DNA of 64,000 nucleotides from an uncultured bacterium (GTDB lineage: Bacteria > Planctomycetota > GCA-002687715): assembly GCA_902826835.1 (NCBI GenBank), contig CADEGH010000005.1:98006-162005 (forward strand), in the 5' to 3' direction. A program made the position numbers and the translations under genes. How positions within the stretch are numbered: position 1 is the first letter of the stretch; each line of letters opens with the position of its first letter. The notes below the pieces were generated by a model. The model saw only the letters and a program-made list of their open reading frames with translations, had not been told where the DNA came from and searched no databases. Shown here one piece after another: positions 8,591 through 17,092 of this stretch.

Positions 8591-10204
8591 TCATTGCTGC
8601 TGAAACTCGGGTGATCCCAAAAGAATGCCGGTCAATTTGCGGGCCAACTGCTTGCGCCCTCGGCCTTCTTCCTGAGTCCCGGATTGGACTTCCTGGAGGA
8701 CGACCCGTTCCAGCACCGCCGCGGTCGCGCTACCTACGCCCGAGGGGCAGATGCGACGCACGAGCGTTTGCGAGAGCTCGAGGGGGTCTTCGGGCAGACC
8801 TTCGTACCAAGACGATGGCAAGAACACGCCCGGCACTTTGCCGGATACAAGATTCATCGCGAAGCGCCAGCGATGCGCCATGACGCCCGGGTCTCGCCAT
8901 CCCTCCGCGGCGTCGGAGAATCCGGTGGGATCCTCGCAGCCGTAAATCGGCATGCCCAAGGTGTCGATGGCTTCCACGAGACTACGCCAGGTTTCGACCT
9001 CCGCGCCCACGACCCGCACCGCTGAAAACACGAGTTCGAGCGGAGTCTTGAATTTTGCCCGGAAATGCGCGCGAGCGAAGAACTCGGGGTGGAGGACGAT
9101 GGCGCGCACGGTCTCGCGCAGATCGCCCTTCGAACTCCGGAAAGTCTTGGCGGCGGCCGCGACGACCGCGGCCGGGGGATCATCATTCACGAGGTAGCGG
9201 ACGAGTTTGGTGGCGATGAACTCCGCGGTGGAGTCGTGCTGCGCCAGACGCTTGAGAATCGCCTCGCCTTCGGCGATCGCTTCGTCTTGTTTGCCTTCGG
9301 GCAGGGCCTTCCCGAGGACGACCTTGGGGCCGGGATCGTGCATGTCGCCGCGGAAGCGAAAGCCGTCCGGATTCTTCTCGAAGTCGACCGTCCATCCGGT
9401 GAAGGCCCGCGCGACTTCGATGACGTCCTTTTGGGTGTACCCGTTGTCGACGCCGAGCGTGTGCAGCTCCAAGAGCTCGCGCGCGTAATTTTCGTTCAGG
9501 CCGGACTGTTTGGCGATTTCGACCAATTCTCGCGCCGTCTCGCGGGAACCCGTTTGTTTCCTGTACTTGCGCTCGACCTGTTTCAGTTCGCTTTTCGAAG
9601 GAGGACGCCGCGAGAGCGCATTATCCAAGTAGACGAGCATTGCCGGGTGGTGGGCCGTCGCCGACAGCAGGTTTTGAAATTTGCCCAAGGCGTGCGGCCT
9701 GAGAGCGTGTTCTTCGTAGTGCGTCGCAGTGTAGAGGACCGATTCCTTGGGCAGGTGCACATTGAAGTGGTTGCGCCAAAAGTGCATGAGCACTTCGCGG
9801 AGCTGATGGTCCGCGAGGACGCCGCGCACCACGACGGAGGCGCGCAACTCGCGCCCGGAGAGCTGGCGTACTTCGTCCAAGGTGCGCTTCGGTTTGCCGG
9901 CACCCTCCTTCCCTTCGGCCAGCTCGGAGATTTCCCCGGGCCTCAGACCCAGGGTCTCGAACTCCTTGAGCAGCGAGGCGGCGACCGGGTTGTCTGCACT
10001 CTCGGCACCGAGCTGAGTGTTGAGCCAGCTTTCGATCCCGGCGCTGCGCACTTTTTCCGCGTCGCCGGGCCTTGGACCGAAGGTCAAGCGACTCAGGACG
10101 TGGGCTATGCGCTCGTCCTCGGTGAGGGGTCCCGTTTCGGGTTTTTGCGCCTGGGCGGAGGCCCAAAGAAGGGTGCCCGCGAGGGCGAGGGGCATGAGTT
10201 TCAT
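8591..10204 (-). CDS. DUF1800 family secreted protein
   Basis: 537 aa. ATG 10204 (MKLMPLALAG, signal peptide ending near AQA) is preferred over an upstream start at 10231, which would put nine residues before the signal. DUF1800 hallmarks are visible: HVLSRLTFGPRPG near the N-terminus, LMHFWRNHFNVH in the middle, the NENYARELLELHTLGV segment, and the ARAFTGW motif. The molecular function of DUF1800 is not established. These genes are nearly always paired with DUF1501, as here, which suggests the two act together in the periplasm or at the surface. Confidence 0.92.
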   Translation of the reverse strand: MKLMPLALAGTLLWASAQAQKPETGPLTEDERIAHVLSRLTFGPRPGDAEKVRSAGIESWLNTQLGAESADNPVAASLLKEFETLGLRPGEISELAEGKEGAGKPKRTLDEVRQLSGRELRASVVVRGVLADHQLREVLMHFWRNHFNVHLPKESVLYTATHYEEHALRPHALGKFQNLLSATAHHPAMLVYLDNALSRRPPSKSELKQVERKYRKQTGSRETARELVEIAKQSGLNENYARELLELHTLGVDNGYTQKDVIEVARAFTGWTVDFEKNPDGFRFRGDMHDPGPKVVLGKALPEGKQDEAIAEGEAILKRLAQHDSTAEFIATKLVRYLVNDDPPAAVVAAAAKTFRSSKGDLRETVRAIVLHPEFFARAHFRAKFKTPLELVFSAVRVVGAEVETWRSLVEAIDTLGMPIYGCEDPTGFSDAAEGWRDPGVMAHRWRFAMNLVSGKVPGVFLPSSWYEGLPEDPLELSQTLVRRICPSGVGSATAAVLERVVLQEVQSGTQEEGRGRKQLARKLTGILLGSPEFQQQ

Positions 10205-10276
10205 GGAATTCGACCTTGGGAGGGCAACCACGAGTCTACCGGAGTCTTCATCGTCCGGGCCAGGGCAATTCCCGAG

Positions 10277-11959
10277 TCAGGGGAGCCGGCGTCGGACGGT
10301 GATGGGGCCTCCTGAGGTCGGGAGGGCGATCGGGACCTCTGTCTGGAGGTAACTATCGTGCCATGGATGGCTAGCCGCGATGTAGATGGAGGTCTTTCCG
10401 ACCGCAAACGCGGCGCGGGTGATCTTCGGGGCGCCCGGGGAGGGGGTCAGGACGTCCTCGATCGAGTAGCCCTCGGAGTCGACGGTGATGGTGCGTCGGA
10501 AGCGGAAGGGGGAGGCCCCGCGCGCGAGGATCAGCCGTTTTTGGAGACGTTTGCGGACGAAGTCCCGCGCAAATCGGCCGATGGTCAGCATGAGAAGGCG
10601 CAGGATGACCATTTTGACCGGCGTCATCCGTTCGCGGCGCGAGGGTCGCAGTTCGCCCTCGCAGGAGACACGATCCGGGGATTCTCGGCTCACTTTTGCA
10701 TCGTGCCCGAGGTGGGACACCAAGACCTCCCCGGCCTCGGTTTCGAGAACGAGTCCGGAGTCCGAGGCCAAAAGCTCCGAGCCCCGGAAGCAGCGGAAGG
10801 GGCCGCCCTTCTTCATCCCCGCGATCAGGAAGTGCGTCTGAGTGCGATCTACGAAAAAGCCGGCCTCGGGGAACCAGTGTCGACCGGGGGCCGGAGGCTC
10901 CGTGGGAAGGGCCGAACGGGGCGCAAAGTCTCGCCAAGCCAAAATGTAGGGGTAGAGATGGTGGGCTCCGAGGCGATGGTCGTCGTTGATGGCGCGGCGA
11001 CCCTGTGCCAAAGCCGCCAAGAATCGATCCGCGACTCGGCGCGCTGCCGGCAGCGCTGGTGCCAACAACTCGAAACCGTGAGGCTGAGTGTGGAAGGTGT
11101 TGCGCGAGGCATACTCGCCGCCGAACCCGCCGTCCGGGTGCTGGACGATCTCCAGAAGTTGCACGGCCTTTTCGAGGGCGGGCAGGACCCGTTCATCGCC
11201 ACTGGATTGCCAATAGCGGGCGAGGAAGTCGACGGTCACGGTCTGATATCCCGGATCGAAGCCCTCGTACTCGCGGAACCAACCCTCGGCGTGCTGGTGG
11301 CTGAGCACTTCCTCCGCCTTGTGCCGGGCGGCGAGACGGAGGCTCGCGTCGCCGGTCAGCCGGCCCGTTGAATCCAGGGCTGCCGCGGCGATGGCGTGGT
11401 GGTTCGTGAGCACTCCGCTCTCCCCGTGCGAGGCGACCCAGCGGGCTCGATGGCTCAAGAACTCCAGGGTCTTGTCGTCGCGAATCGCGAGCAGGTGACA
11501 GGCCTCCGCCATGGCCGCGAGCGAAAAAGTCGCGGCGCCGAGGGCGCGCTCGAAGGGGTAATAGTCGTCGCAGGATCCGTCGCGATGCGCCGAGATCCGA
11601 GCCCACCGAATTCCGGCTTCCACCCACTCTTTCAATCGCGGCTGACCGTGCCAGCGGTTTCCCGGGAACGGCAGCGCGAAGACGAGTGCGAGCGGATAGA
11701 CAAACTCCTGGCTCATGCCGCAGGGAAAGTCGAGCGTCCGGTAGTGCCAGTGCTCCCGGTCAAAGCATCCGTAAGTGGGGCTCCAAGGATCCCGGTCCAA
11801 GAGCTGCAAGAGCTGAGGAATCGACCGGGCGGCTTCAGTGGCGTAGAGATCGCGGCGGGAGGCGGAGTCGGCAATCACGGGGAGCAAATTACCCGCCGCC
11901 CCGCCCGGTAGCGACCGCTCCCCGGCGGTGGCTGCGGATTCCGGCGGAGCCAGGGGCAA
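10277..11959 (-). CDS. Unidentified protein, probably helical toroid, linked to a glycosyltransferase
   Basis: About 560 aa; I cannot name the family with confidence. The start is uncertain: the frame stays open into the upstream glycosyltransferase gene, there is no in-frame ATG nearby, TTG 11959 is chosen, and GTG 11878 is an alternative. The central part has helical repeats and aromatic-acidic segments such as DREHWHYRTLDFP, DGSCDDYYPFERA and GWFREYEGFDPGYQ, reminiscent of (alpha/alpha)6 barrels of polysaccharide lyases and epimerases. The C-terminal third looks beta-rich, like the sandwich of heparinase-type lyases. There is no signal peptide. It lies 41 bases downstream of the GT2 gene, so a role in glycan processing is inferred from context. 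Confidence 0.6.
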   Translation of the reverse strand: MPLAPPESAATAGERSLPGGAAGNLLPVIADSASRRDLYATEAARSIPQLLQLLDRDPWSPTYGCFDREHWHYRTLDFPCGMSQEFVYPLALVFALPFPGNRWHGQPRLKEWVEAGIRWARISAHRDGSCDDYYPFERALGAATFSLAAMAEACHLLAIRDDKTLEFLSHRARWVASHGESGVLTNHHAIAAAALDSTGRLTGDASLRLAARHKAEEVLSHQHAEGWFREYEGFDPGYQTVTVDFLARYWQSSGDERVLPALEKAVQLLEIVQHPDGGFGGEYASRNTFHTQPHGFELLAPALPAARRVADRFLAALAQGRRAINDDHRLGAHHLYPYILAWRDFAPRSALPTEPPAPGRHWFPEAGFFVDRTQTHFLIAGMKKGGPFRCFRGSELLASDSGLVLETEAGEVLVSHLGHDAKVSRESPDRVSCEGELRPSRRERMTPVKMVILRLLMLTIGRFARDFVRKRLQKRLILARGASPFRFRRTITVDSEGYSIEDVLTPSPGAPKITRAAFAVGKTSIYIAASHPWHDSYLQTEVPIALPTSGGPITVRRRLP

Positions 11960-12000
11960 GGACTCTAGGGGTACCTGGCCCTCGTGATCGTCGAGCGATG

Positions 12001-12918
12001 TCAGGAGAGGCTTTTTTGGGCCACGATGAGGTCGGCGAGCATGCCGACCATGCCGACCAAGATTCCCGTCATGTACATGATGATCGTGGACTCCTGGATG
12101 CCTCCGCCTTGCCACGCGATGTCGGTCACCGTCTTTCCAACCGCGAGCAAGAGGATCAACAGGGCGAGTGGGCCGAACACCCGCAGCGGCTTGAAGTACA
12201 TGACCATGCGCACGACGGTCGCTAAATAGCGTCGCGTGTCTTTGATCGGATGGAACTTCGATTTGCCTATGCGCTTCTTGTAGACCGTCGGCACGTACTT
12301 CACGGCGTGGCCATTCGCGAGAAAGGCCAAGGTCATGGAGGTCACGCACGAAAATCCGTCGGGAATGACCCAGAGATAGCGGAGCATCAAGTCGCGCTTG
12401 TAGAGCTTGAGGCCGGTATTGAGGTCCGGAATATCGGTGCGAGTCAGGTAGCAGGCGAGCTTACGGATCATCCACTTGGCGGGGACGCGCAGCGCCTTCA
12501 TGGTTCCCTCTTCCGAGGTTCGCGCGCCGTTGACTTGATCGAATTCCGGGAAATGCGCGAGCATCGGCAATAGGTCCGCCGCGGTGTAGGAGCCATCGGC
12601 ATCCAGCATCGCGATCCAGGGGCCCCTCGCGGCCCGAGTTCCGGTCTTGCGGCTGGCGCCCGAACCGCCGTTCAGGGGGCGACGGACCACCCGGACGCCG
12701 GAGGAGACGGCGCGCTCCGCAGTACGATCCCGGCTCTTGTCGTCGACCACGAGGATCTCGAAGGTGCCTTGCCAACGAGCGAGAGCGGCGCGCACCTCCT
12801 CGATGACCGGCAGGATCGCCTCCTCCTCGTCAAAGGCCGGGAGAAGCACCGTCAGGTCCACCGGGCGCGGATCGGATTCGGGGACCTCATTCGTAGGAGC
12901 GTGCGAGGCGGGGGCCAT
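12001..12918 (-). CDS. Family 2 glycosyltransferase, membrane anchored
   Basis: 305 aa, resembling polyprenyl-phosphate sugar transferases (DPM1/GtrB-like) that load a sugar from a nucleotide donor onto a lipid carrier at the inner membrane. The GT-A domain shows VLLPAFDEEEAI, VVDDKSRD, and the metal-binding DADGSY. Two C-terminal membrane helices (about 230-250 and 265-290) follow a basic KKRIGKSKFHP segment. Internal ATG 12918 (MAPASHAP) is preferred over 12951 because the first 11 residues look non-coding, but this is not decisive. The toroid-like gene follows by 41 bases, indicating one transcript for glycan assembly. Confidence 0.85.
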   Translation of the reverse strand: MAPASHAPTNEVPESDPRPVDLTVLLPAFDEEEAILPVIEEVRAALARWQGTFEILVVDDKSRDRTAERAVSSGVRVVRRPLNGGSGASRKTGTRAARGPWIAMLDADGSYTAADLLPMLAHFPEFDQVNGARTSEEGTMKALRVPAKWMIRKLACYLTRTDIPDLNTGLKLYKRDLMLRYLWVIPDGFSCVTSMTLAFLANGHAVKYVPTVYKKRIGKSKFHPIKDTRRYLATVVRMVMYFKPLRVFGPLALLILLLAVGKTVTDIAWQGGGIQESTIIMYMTGILVGMVGMLADLIVAQKSLS

Positions 12919-13104
12919 GGGGACCAGTCTCCAGCGGCAGATCCGGCCCAAAATGCGCGGGTGAGCTCACCCTTCGTCGGCCTCGAATCCACTCGATCTC
13001 GCATCTTGACCCGGGGCGAAGGAAGCTCAACTCGGCGGCTTTCCCTAGGTCCCCGATCTTGAGATCCTCGGGGACGGGGGATCTCCCCCCGGGGAGCAAG
13101 CCGG

Positions 13105-13878
13105 ATGGATCGTCAAGTGGACCCTCGAACGGGCTTTCCCGTCGACGCGCGTGGGATGTACAGCGGGCCGCGGCCTTTGCACGGAACCCTGATTTTTGTG
13201 GCGGTGATGAGCCTGATCTACGGTCTCGTGTGCGGCTGCATCGAGGGCTCGGTGGCGCTACCCCTGAGGGTCGTCCAGGGTGGGGGCCCGGAGGCCGAGA
13301 AAGTTCTCCGAGACGCTGGCGAGGAATGGCTGAAGACCATCGAACAGGTTTCGAACCGGCAGGCCGGAGGCCCGGGGAGCGGCGAATCCCTGAAGTCGGC
13401 CGCCCAGATTCTCCGCGACAACCAGTTTCCCGATCGCTTCGCGAAGGCCGGGTCCCGCGCCCTCGAAACGCCTGCTGGTAAGCGCCTGGGAAACCTGTCC
13501 CTCGCGTCGGTATTGACTCAGCTCGGCTTCCTGGTCTTGGGAGTCCTCCTGTTCGGCCGCGTCCGGTTGGCCCGTCGATTCGGACTCATCCTCGCGCTCG
13601 TGGCGATCGGCGTGAAGATCTTCTTCGCGCTCGACCTGCAAGAGGTGATCCGCACGGTGGGAGAAGAACTCACTCCGTTTTTTGCGGAGCTCGAGTCCAA
13701 GGGCGTCGCCTCGGCCACCGGCGGGACCTTTGGCCCGAGTGCCTCCGGGATGTCTGCGCTCGGCCTCGTTCTGTTCTTCGTGGCCGCGATCGTCACCGCG
13801 TGGCCGCTCATCGCCTTCCTCTGCCTGCTCTTTTCGCGCGGCATCAAGTGGTCGCTCGGACTCGTCGGGGACGAGTGA
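13105..13878 (+). CDS. Integral membrane protein of unknown function
   Basis: 257 aa, no family recognised. Four hydrophobic segments are predicted by eye: about 28-50, 135-152, 157-175 and 215-245. A soluble loop of about 80 residues rich in Glu and Gly lies between the first and second, and another of about 35 residues between the third and fourth. The N-terminus is soluble and lacks a signal peptide. The stop codon lies one base before the GTG of the flavoprotein gene, so the two are translationally linked, though a functional link is not obvious. Confidence 0.75.
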   Translation: MDRQVDPRTGFPVDARGMYSGPRPLHGTLIFVAVMSLIYGLVCGCIEGSVALPLRVVQGGGPEAEKVLRDAGEEWLKTIEQVSNRQAGGPGSGESLKSAAQILRDNQFPDRFAKAGSRALETPAGKRLGNLSLASVLTQLGFLVLGVLLFGRVRLARRFGLILALVAIGVKIFFALDLQEVIRTVGEELTPFFAELESKGVASATGGTFGPSASGMSALGLVLFFVAAIVTAWPLIAFLCLLFSRGIKWSLGLVGDE

Positions 13879-13879
13879 G

Positions 13880-15127
13880 GTGAGCGCGGACCGGCCGGAC
13901 CTCGTGGTGATCGGCGGGGGAGCGGCCGGCCTCCTCGGGGCCTGGCGAGCGGCCTCGCGCGGCATTCGAGTCCTGCTGCTGGAGAAGAACCGTCGGCCGG
14001 GAGTCAAGATCCTTGCGAGCGGCGGTGGCCGCTGCAACCTCACCACGACGCGGGAAGGATCCTCCTTGCTCAGGTCGTTTCGAGACGATCAGGCCGCGTG
14101 GCTGAAGCCCGCACTCTCGGCCTTCCCCCCTTCGCGGCTGCGGGCCTGGTTTCACGAGCGCGGAGTGAGCACCGAGGTCGAGGCGTACGAGAAGGTCTTT
14201 CCTGCGCTCGGCCGGGCCCGGGTCGTTCTCGAGGCGCTGCAAGGGGCGGTAACCCAGTCCGGCGTGGTGCTGCGCACGGAGGCCTCAGTCACTCAGTTGC
14301 GCCCCGACGGTTGCGAGTTGGTCATCGGGCTCGAGGATGGTGAGGTGCGTGCCCCTCGAGTTCTCCTGGCGTGTGGAGGGGAGTCGTACCCGAAGACCGG
14401 CACGACCGGGGACGGCTACCGCTGGCTTTCCGCGCTCGGACTTCGGCTGACTCCGCGGTATCCGGCCTTGGTTCCACTCTGCTCGCCGGACCAGGACGTG
14501 AGGGCCTTGGCGGGGCTGACGGTGGAACCCGCCGCGGTGGAGCTCCGGGAGACGGCCCTGACCGCAGCGCGCTTCGAGCAACCTCTCCTGTTCACGCATT
14601 TCGGCCTCTCGGGCCCGGGGCCGATGGACGTGAGTGGCGAGCTTCTGGCCCGGGGTCTCGATCGGGTTCACCTGGACCTCGCGCCGAGCCTCGATGGTCC
14701 AAGTCTGGACCGCGCGTTGGCGCAACACTTCCAGCATGGCGGCGCGTCGAGTTGGTTGCGAGCGGTCTCGCGAGCGACGGGGCTTGCGGATCGAGTGGCG
14801 GCGCTCTGCGTGGCGCGGGTCGGATTGCGTCACCCGGAGTGGGCCCCCGATCGCAGGGAGTTTCGCCGGGCGCTGGGCGAGACGCTGAAGGGTTTGCCGG
14901 TGTTGGTGTCAGGCACCCGCGGATACGACTACGCCGAAGTCACGCGGGGAGGGTTGGACTTGTCGGAGGTTGATCCGAAGACGATGGCGGTCGGGCGGGT
15001 GCCGGGGCTCTACGTGGCCGGGGAGTTGTTGGATATCGACGGCCCGATCGGTGGTTTCAATTTTCAGGCGGCCTTCGCCACGGGTTATTTGGCGGGCGAG
15101 GCGGCGGCCCGCGCGGTTCAGCGATGA
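13880..15127 (+). CDS. BaiN/HI0933-family flavoprotein
   Basis: 415 aa NAD(P)/FAD-dependent oxidoreductase of the HI0933/BaiN group; most members are uncharacterised reductases. GTG 13880 is chosen because it gives the usual N-terminus, with the FAD motif GGGAAGLLGAW at about 12-22. Other family marks are KNRRPGVKILASGGGRCN (FAD and phosphate contacts), TGDGY in the middle, THFGLSGPG, and the C-terminal FAD motif GLYVAGELLDIDGPIGGFN. Length matches the family. It is coupled to the membrane protein upstream and overlaps the convergent small gene by ten bases. Confidence 0.92.
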   Translation: MSADRPDLVVIGGGAAGLLGAWRAASRGIRVLLLEKNRRPGVKILASGGGRCNLTTTREGSSLLRSFRDDQAAWLKPALSAFPPSRLRAWFHERGVSTEVEAYEKVFPALGRARVVLEALQGAVTQSGVVLRTEASVTQLRPDGCELVIGLEDGEVRAPRVLLACGGESYPKTGTTGDGYRWLSALGLRLTPRYPALVPLCSPDQDVRALAGLTVEPAAVELRETALTAARFEQPLLFTHFGLSGPGPMDVSGELLARGLDRVHLDLAPSLDGPSLDRALAQHFQHGGASSWLRAVSRATGLADRVAALCVARVGLRHPEWAPDRREFRRALGETLKGLPVLVSGTRGYDYAEVTRGGLDLSEVDPKTMAVGRVPGLYVAGELLDIDGPIGGFNFQAAFATGYLAGEAAARAVQR

Positions 15128-15339
15128 ACGGTGCCCTCCGCTTCGCGCAGCGGAAGGCTGTCGATGCGGTGCTTGATCTCTTGGAGTTCGGACATCATTC
15201 GAACCAGGTGTTCGCGTTCGAACTCGAGGCGCGCCTGTTTGGTTCTCACGATGCCGTCGACGATGGTGCGGACGACGGAAACGAAGCACCACATTGCGGA
15301 GACCGAGAGGATCGTGATCCAGACGGCTTCATCATCCAT
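15118..15339 (-). CDS. Small membrane protein with coiled coil
   Basis: 73 aa from ATG 15339 (GTG 15351 is an alternative). One N-terminal membrane helix (about 5-25) is followed by a charged heptad-like stretch, LEFEREHLVRMMSELQEI, that should form a coiled coil. The layout resembles PspB-type small membrane proteins, but I cannot assign homology. It is convergent with the flavoprotein gene, overlapping its last codons, and has no partner on its own strand. Confidence 0.65.
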   Translation of the reverse strand: MDDEAVWITILSVSAMWCFVSVVRTIVDGIVRTKQARLEFEREHLVRMMSELQEIKHRIDSLPLREAEGTVHR

Positions 15340-15464
15340 GGAAGGAAGCACTCCTGCGCTCAGGGCGTCGAAAATCGGGGCTAGCGAGATGCTTGGCTGG
15401 GAACGGAGTCACCCACCCAGTTTGGCGACAATCTTGGCGAGGCAGAACCACATTCGCCCTCCGC

Positions 15465-15493
15465 TTCACCATATTTTAACCGGGCAGTAGACT
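15465..15493 (+). promoter_or_regulatory. Candidate sigma-70-type promoter for the lipoprotein/regulator pair
   Basis: TTCACC and TAGACT are separated by 17 bases in a locally AT-rich patch that stands out from the GC-rich surroundings. Each hexamer matches four of six consensus positions. The predicted leader to the GTG start at 15617 would be about 115 bases. Confidence 0.3.
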
Positions 15494-15616
15494 ATGCGAC
15501 GTCTTCTCTATTGCTCTAAGTCCTTGCTGAGATACCAGTTGAGACGCTCATTAACCTGCGCTTCATATCCTGCCACGCCGCTTGATCGGACCCGGATTCG
15601 GGGTGACGATCTTCAT

Positions 15617-16333
15617 GTGGTGGTTCTCTCCGGATTGGCTTCATTTTCCTGGCTCTTGATGACGGCGGCGCTCGCGGGTTGCAGCGGCTCCGCCGACCCG
15701 GCTACCGCGCCCTCCGCGCTCGATGCGAGGGCGGAGGCCCTGTTGGGCGAGGGCCAAACCGCGGAAGCCAAGGCCCTGTTCGGGCAAGGCGCTGCCAACC
15801 CGAGGTCGGCGTTCTGGTCGTACCTCGGGCTCGCCCGCGTGAGCTTGGCGGAGCGCGATCCCGCCGGCTTCGACCGGGCCATCCAAGAAGCGGTGCGCCG
15901 CACCCCGCCCGCCATCTCCGGAGTCGATGCGCTCGGGCGCACGTTCCTCTACGCCGCCCAGTCCGAATCGGGTTCGCGTCGTGTGCAGCATGCCAACTTC
16001 GCGACGTACTTTTTGGGCCAGGCCCGTCGTCTCGATCCCGATTGGCCGGAGCTCGGGTACCACACCGGACTCGCGCTGCATCTCGCCGGAAAGCCAGGAG
16101 AAGCGCTGCGCCTCTTGGAATTGACCCGTCAAGAGCGGGGCGAGTCCCCGCATCTTCTCCTGGCCCTTTCCCGAGTCCTTCGCGAATTGCGTCGGCCTGC
16201 CGACATCGTGACCCTCCTTCAACCCCACGAGGAACGGAACACCCTGACTTTGGACCTCATCTCCGAACTCGAGCGCGCTCGAGCGGCGGTGGCCAAGGCG
16301 GGGCCTCCCTCGAGCAAACCGGCACCACCATGA
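15617..16333 (+). CDS. TPR-like lipoprotein
   Basis: 238 aa. GTG 15617 is the best in-frame start because it gives a short signal peptide ending in the lipobox LAGC (Cys at about residue 21); upstream residues from 15494 look non-coding. The mature part consists of helical repeats of tetratricopeptide type, for example the alternating Ala/Gly/Leu pattern around ALLGEGQTAEAKALFGQG and LGYHTGLALHLAGKPGEAL. TPR lipoproteins usually scaffold envelope assemblies. The last codons overlap the response regulator start by four bases (ATGA), so the pair is translationally coupled and this protein may report envelope state. Confidence 0.75.
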   Translation: MVVLSGLASFSWLLMTAALAGCSGSADPATAPSALDARAEALLGEGQTAEAKALFGQGAANPRSAFWSYLGLARVSLAERDPAGFDRAIQEAVRRTPPAISGVDALGRTFLYAAQSESGSRRVQHANFATYFLGQARRLDPDWPELGYHTGLALHLAGKPGEALRLLELTRQERGESPHLLLALSRVLRELRRPADIVTLLQPHEERNTLTLDLISELERARAAVAKAGPPSSKPAPP

Positions 16334-17073
16334 CGATCCCCTCACGCACCCGCGCTCCGGAACCTAAGGCGCTCAGTCCCAGTGACAAACCGCGGGTCCT
16401 GCTCGTCGAAGACGATTTCGACATCCGCGACTTGATCCGCTTCAATCTCGAGCGGGAAGGTTTCGAGATCGAAACTGCCACGGATGGCGACCGGGGCCTG
16501 GAACTCGCGCTCTCCCGGATTTACGACGTGATTCTGCTCGACCTCATGCTTCCCGGCACCGAAGGCACCGAGATCTGCCGCCGATTGAGGAAGGACGCGC
16601 GCACCGCGACGGTCCCGGTGATCATGGTCACGAGCCGGGGCGAGGAGCGAGACATCGTCGACGGCCTGAACCTCGGTGCCGACGACTACGTCACGAAGCC
16701 GTTTTCGATGCGTGAGCTCGTGGCCCGAGTGCGCACCGCGGCGCGCCGCCATCGCGAAGCGCCCGGGGGAACCCAAACGAAGCCGATGCACCGTGGGGGC
16801 ATCGAACTCGACCCGGTGCGTCATGAAGTGCGCGTGCAGGGGGAACCCGTGGTACTCACGCTGACCGAGTTCCGCCTGCTGCACCACCTGATGAAACACC
16901 CCGGACGTGTGTTCTCCCGGACCGATCTTCTCCCGCACGCGGTCGGACAGGGCGTGGTCGTCGTCGATCGGAATATCGACGTGCATGTTCGCAACTTGCG
17001 CAAGAAGCTGGGCGACGACGCCGCGGCTTCGATCGCGACCGTACGCGGCCTCGGCTACAAGTTCGACAACTGA
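16330..17073 (+). CDS. OmpR/PhoB-family response regulator
   Basis: 247 aa transcription factor. The receiver domain (about 22-135) retains the acidic pocket Glu27-Asp28-Asp29, the phosphoacceptor Asp71 in LLDLMLPG, Thr101, and Lys123 in TKPF, so it should be phosphorylatable. The winged-helix DNA-binding domain (about 155-245) ends in the typical DVHVRNLRKKLG and TVRGLGYKF. No histidine kinase lies in the window. Its start overlaps the stop of the TPR lipoprotein gene. The sequence is closest in style to PhoB, but the target genes are unknown, so no symbol is given. Confidence 0.93.
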   Translation: MTIPSRTRAPEPKALSPSDKPRVLLVEDDFDIRDLIRFNLEREGFEIETATDGDRGLELALSRIYDVILLDLMLPGTEGTEICRRLRKDARTATVPVIMVTSRGEERDIVDGLNLGADDYVTKPFSMRELVARVRTAARRHREAPGGTQTKPMHRGGIELDPVRHEVRVQGEPVVLTLTEFRLLHHLMKHPGRVFSRTDLLPHAVGQGVVVVDRNIDVHVRNLRKKLGDDAAASIATVRGLGYKFDN

Positions 17074-17092
17074 GTGGCGGATCGGGGGAGGT

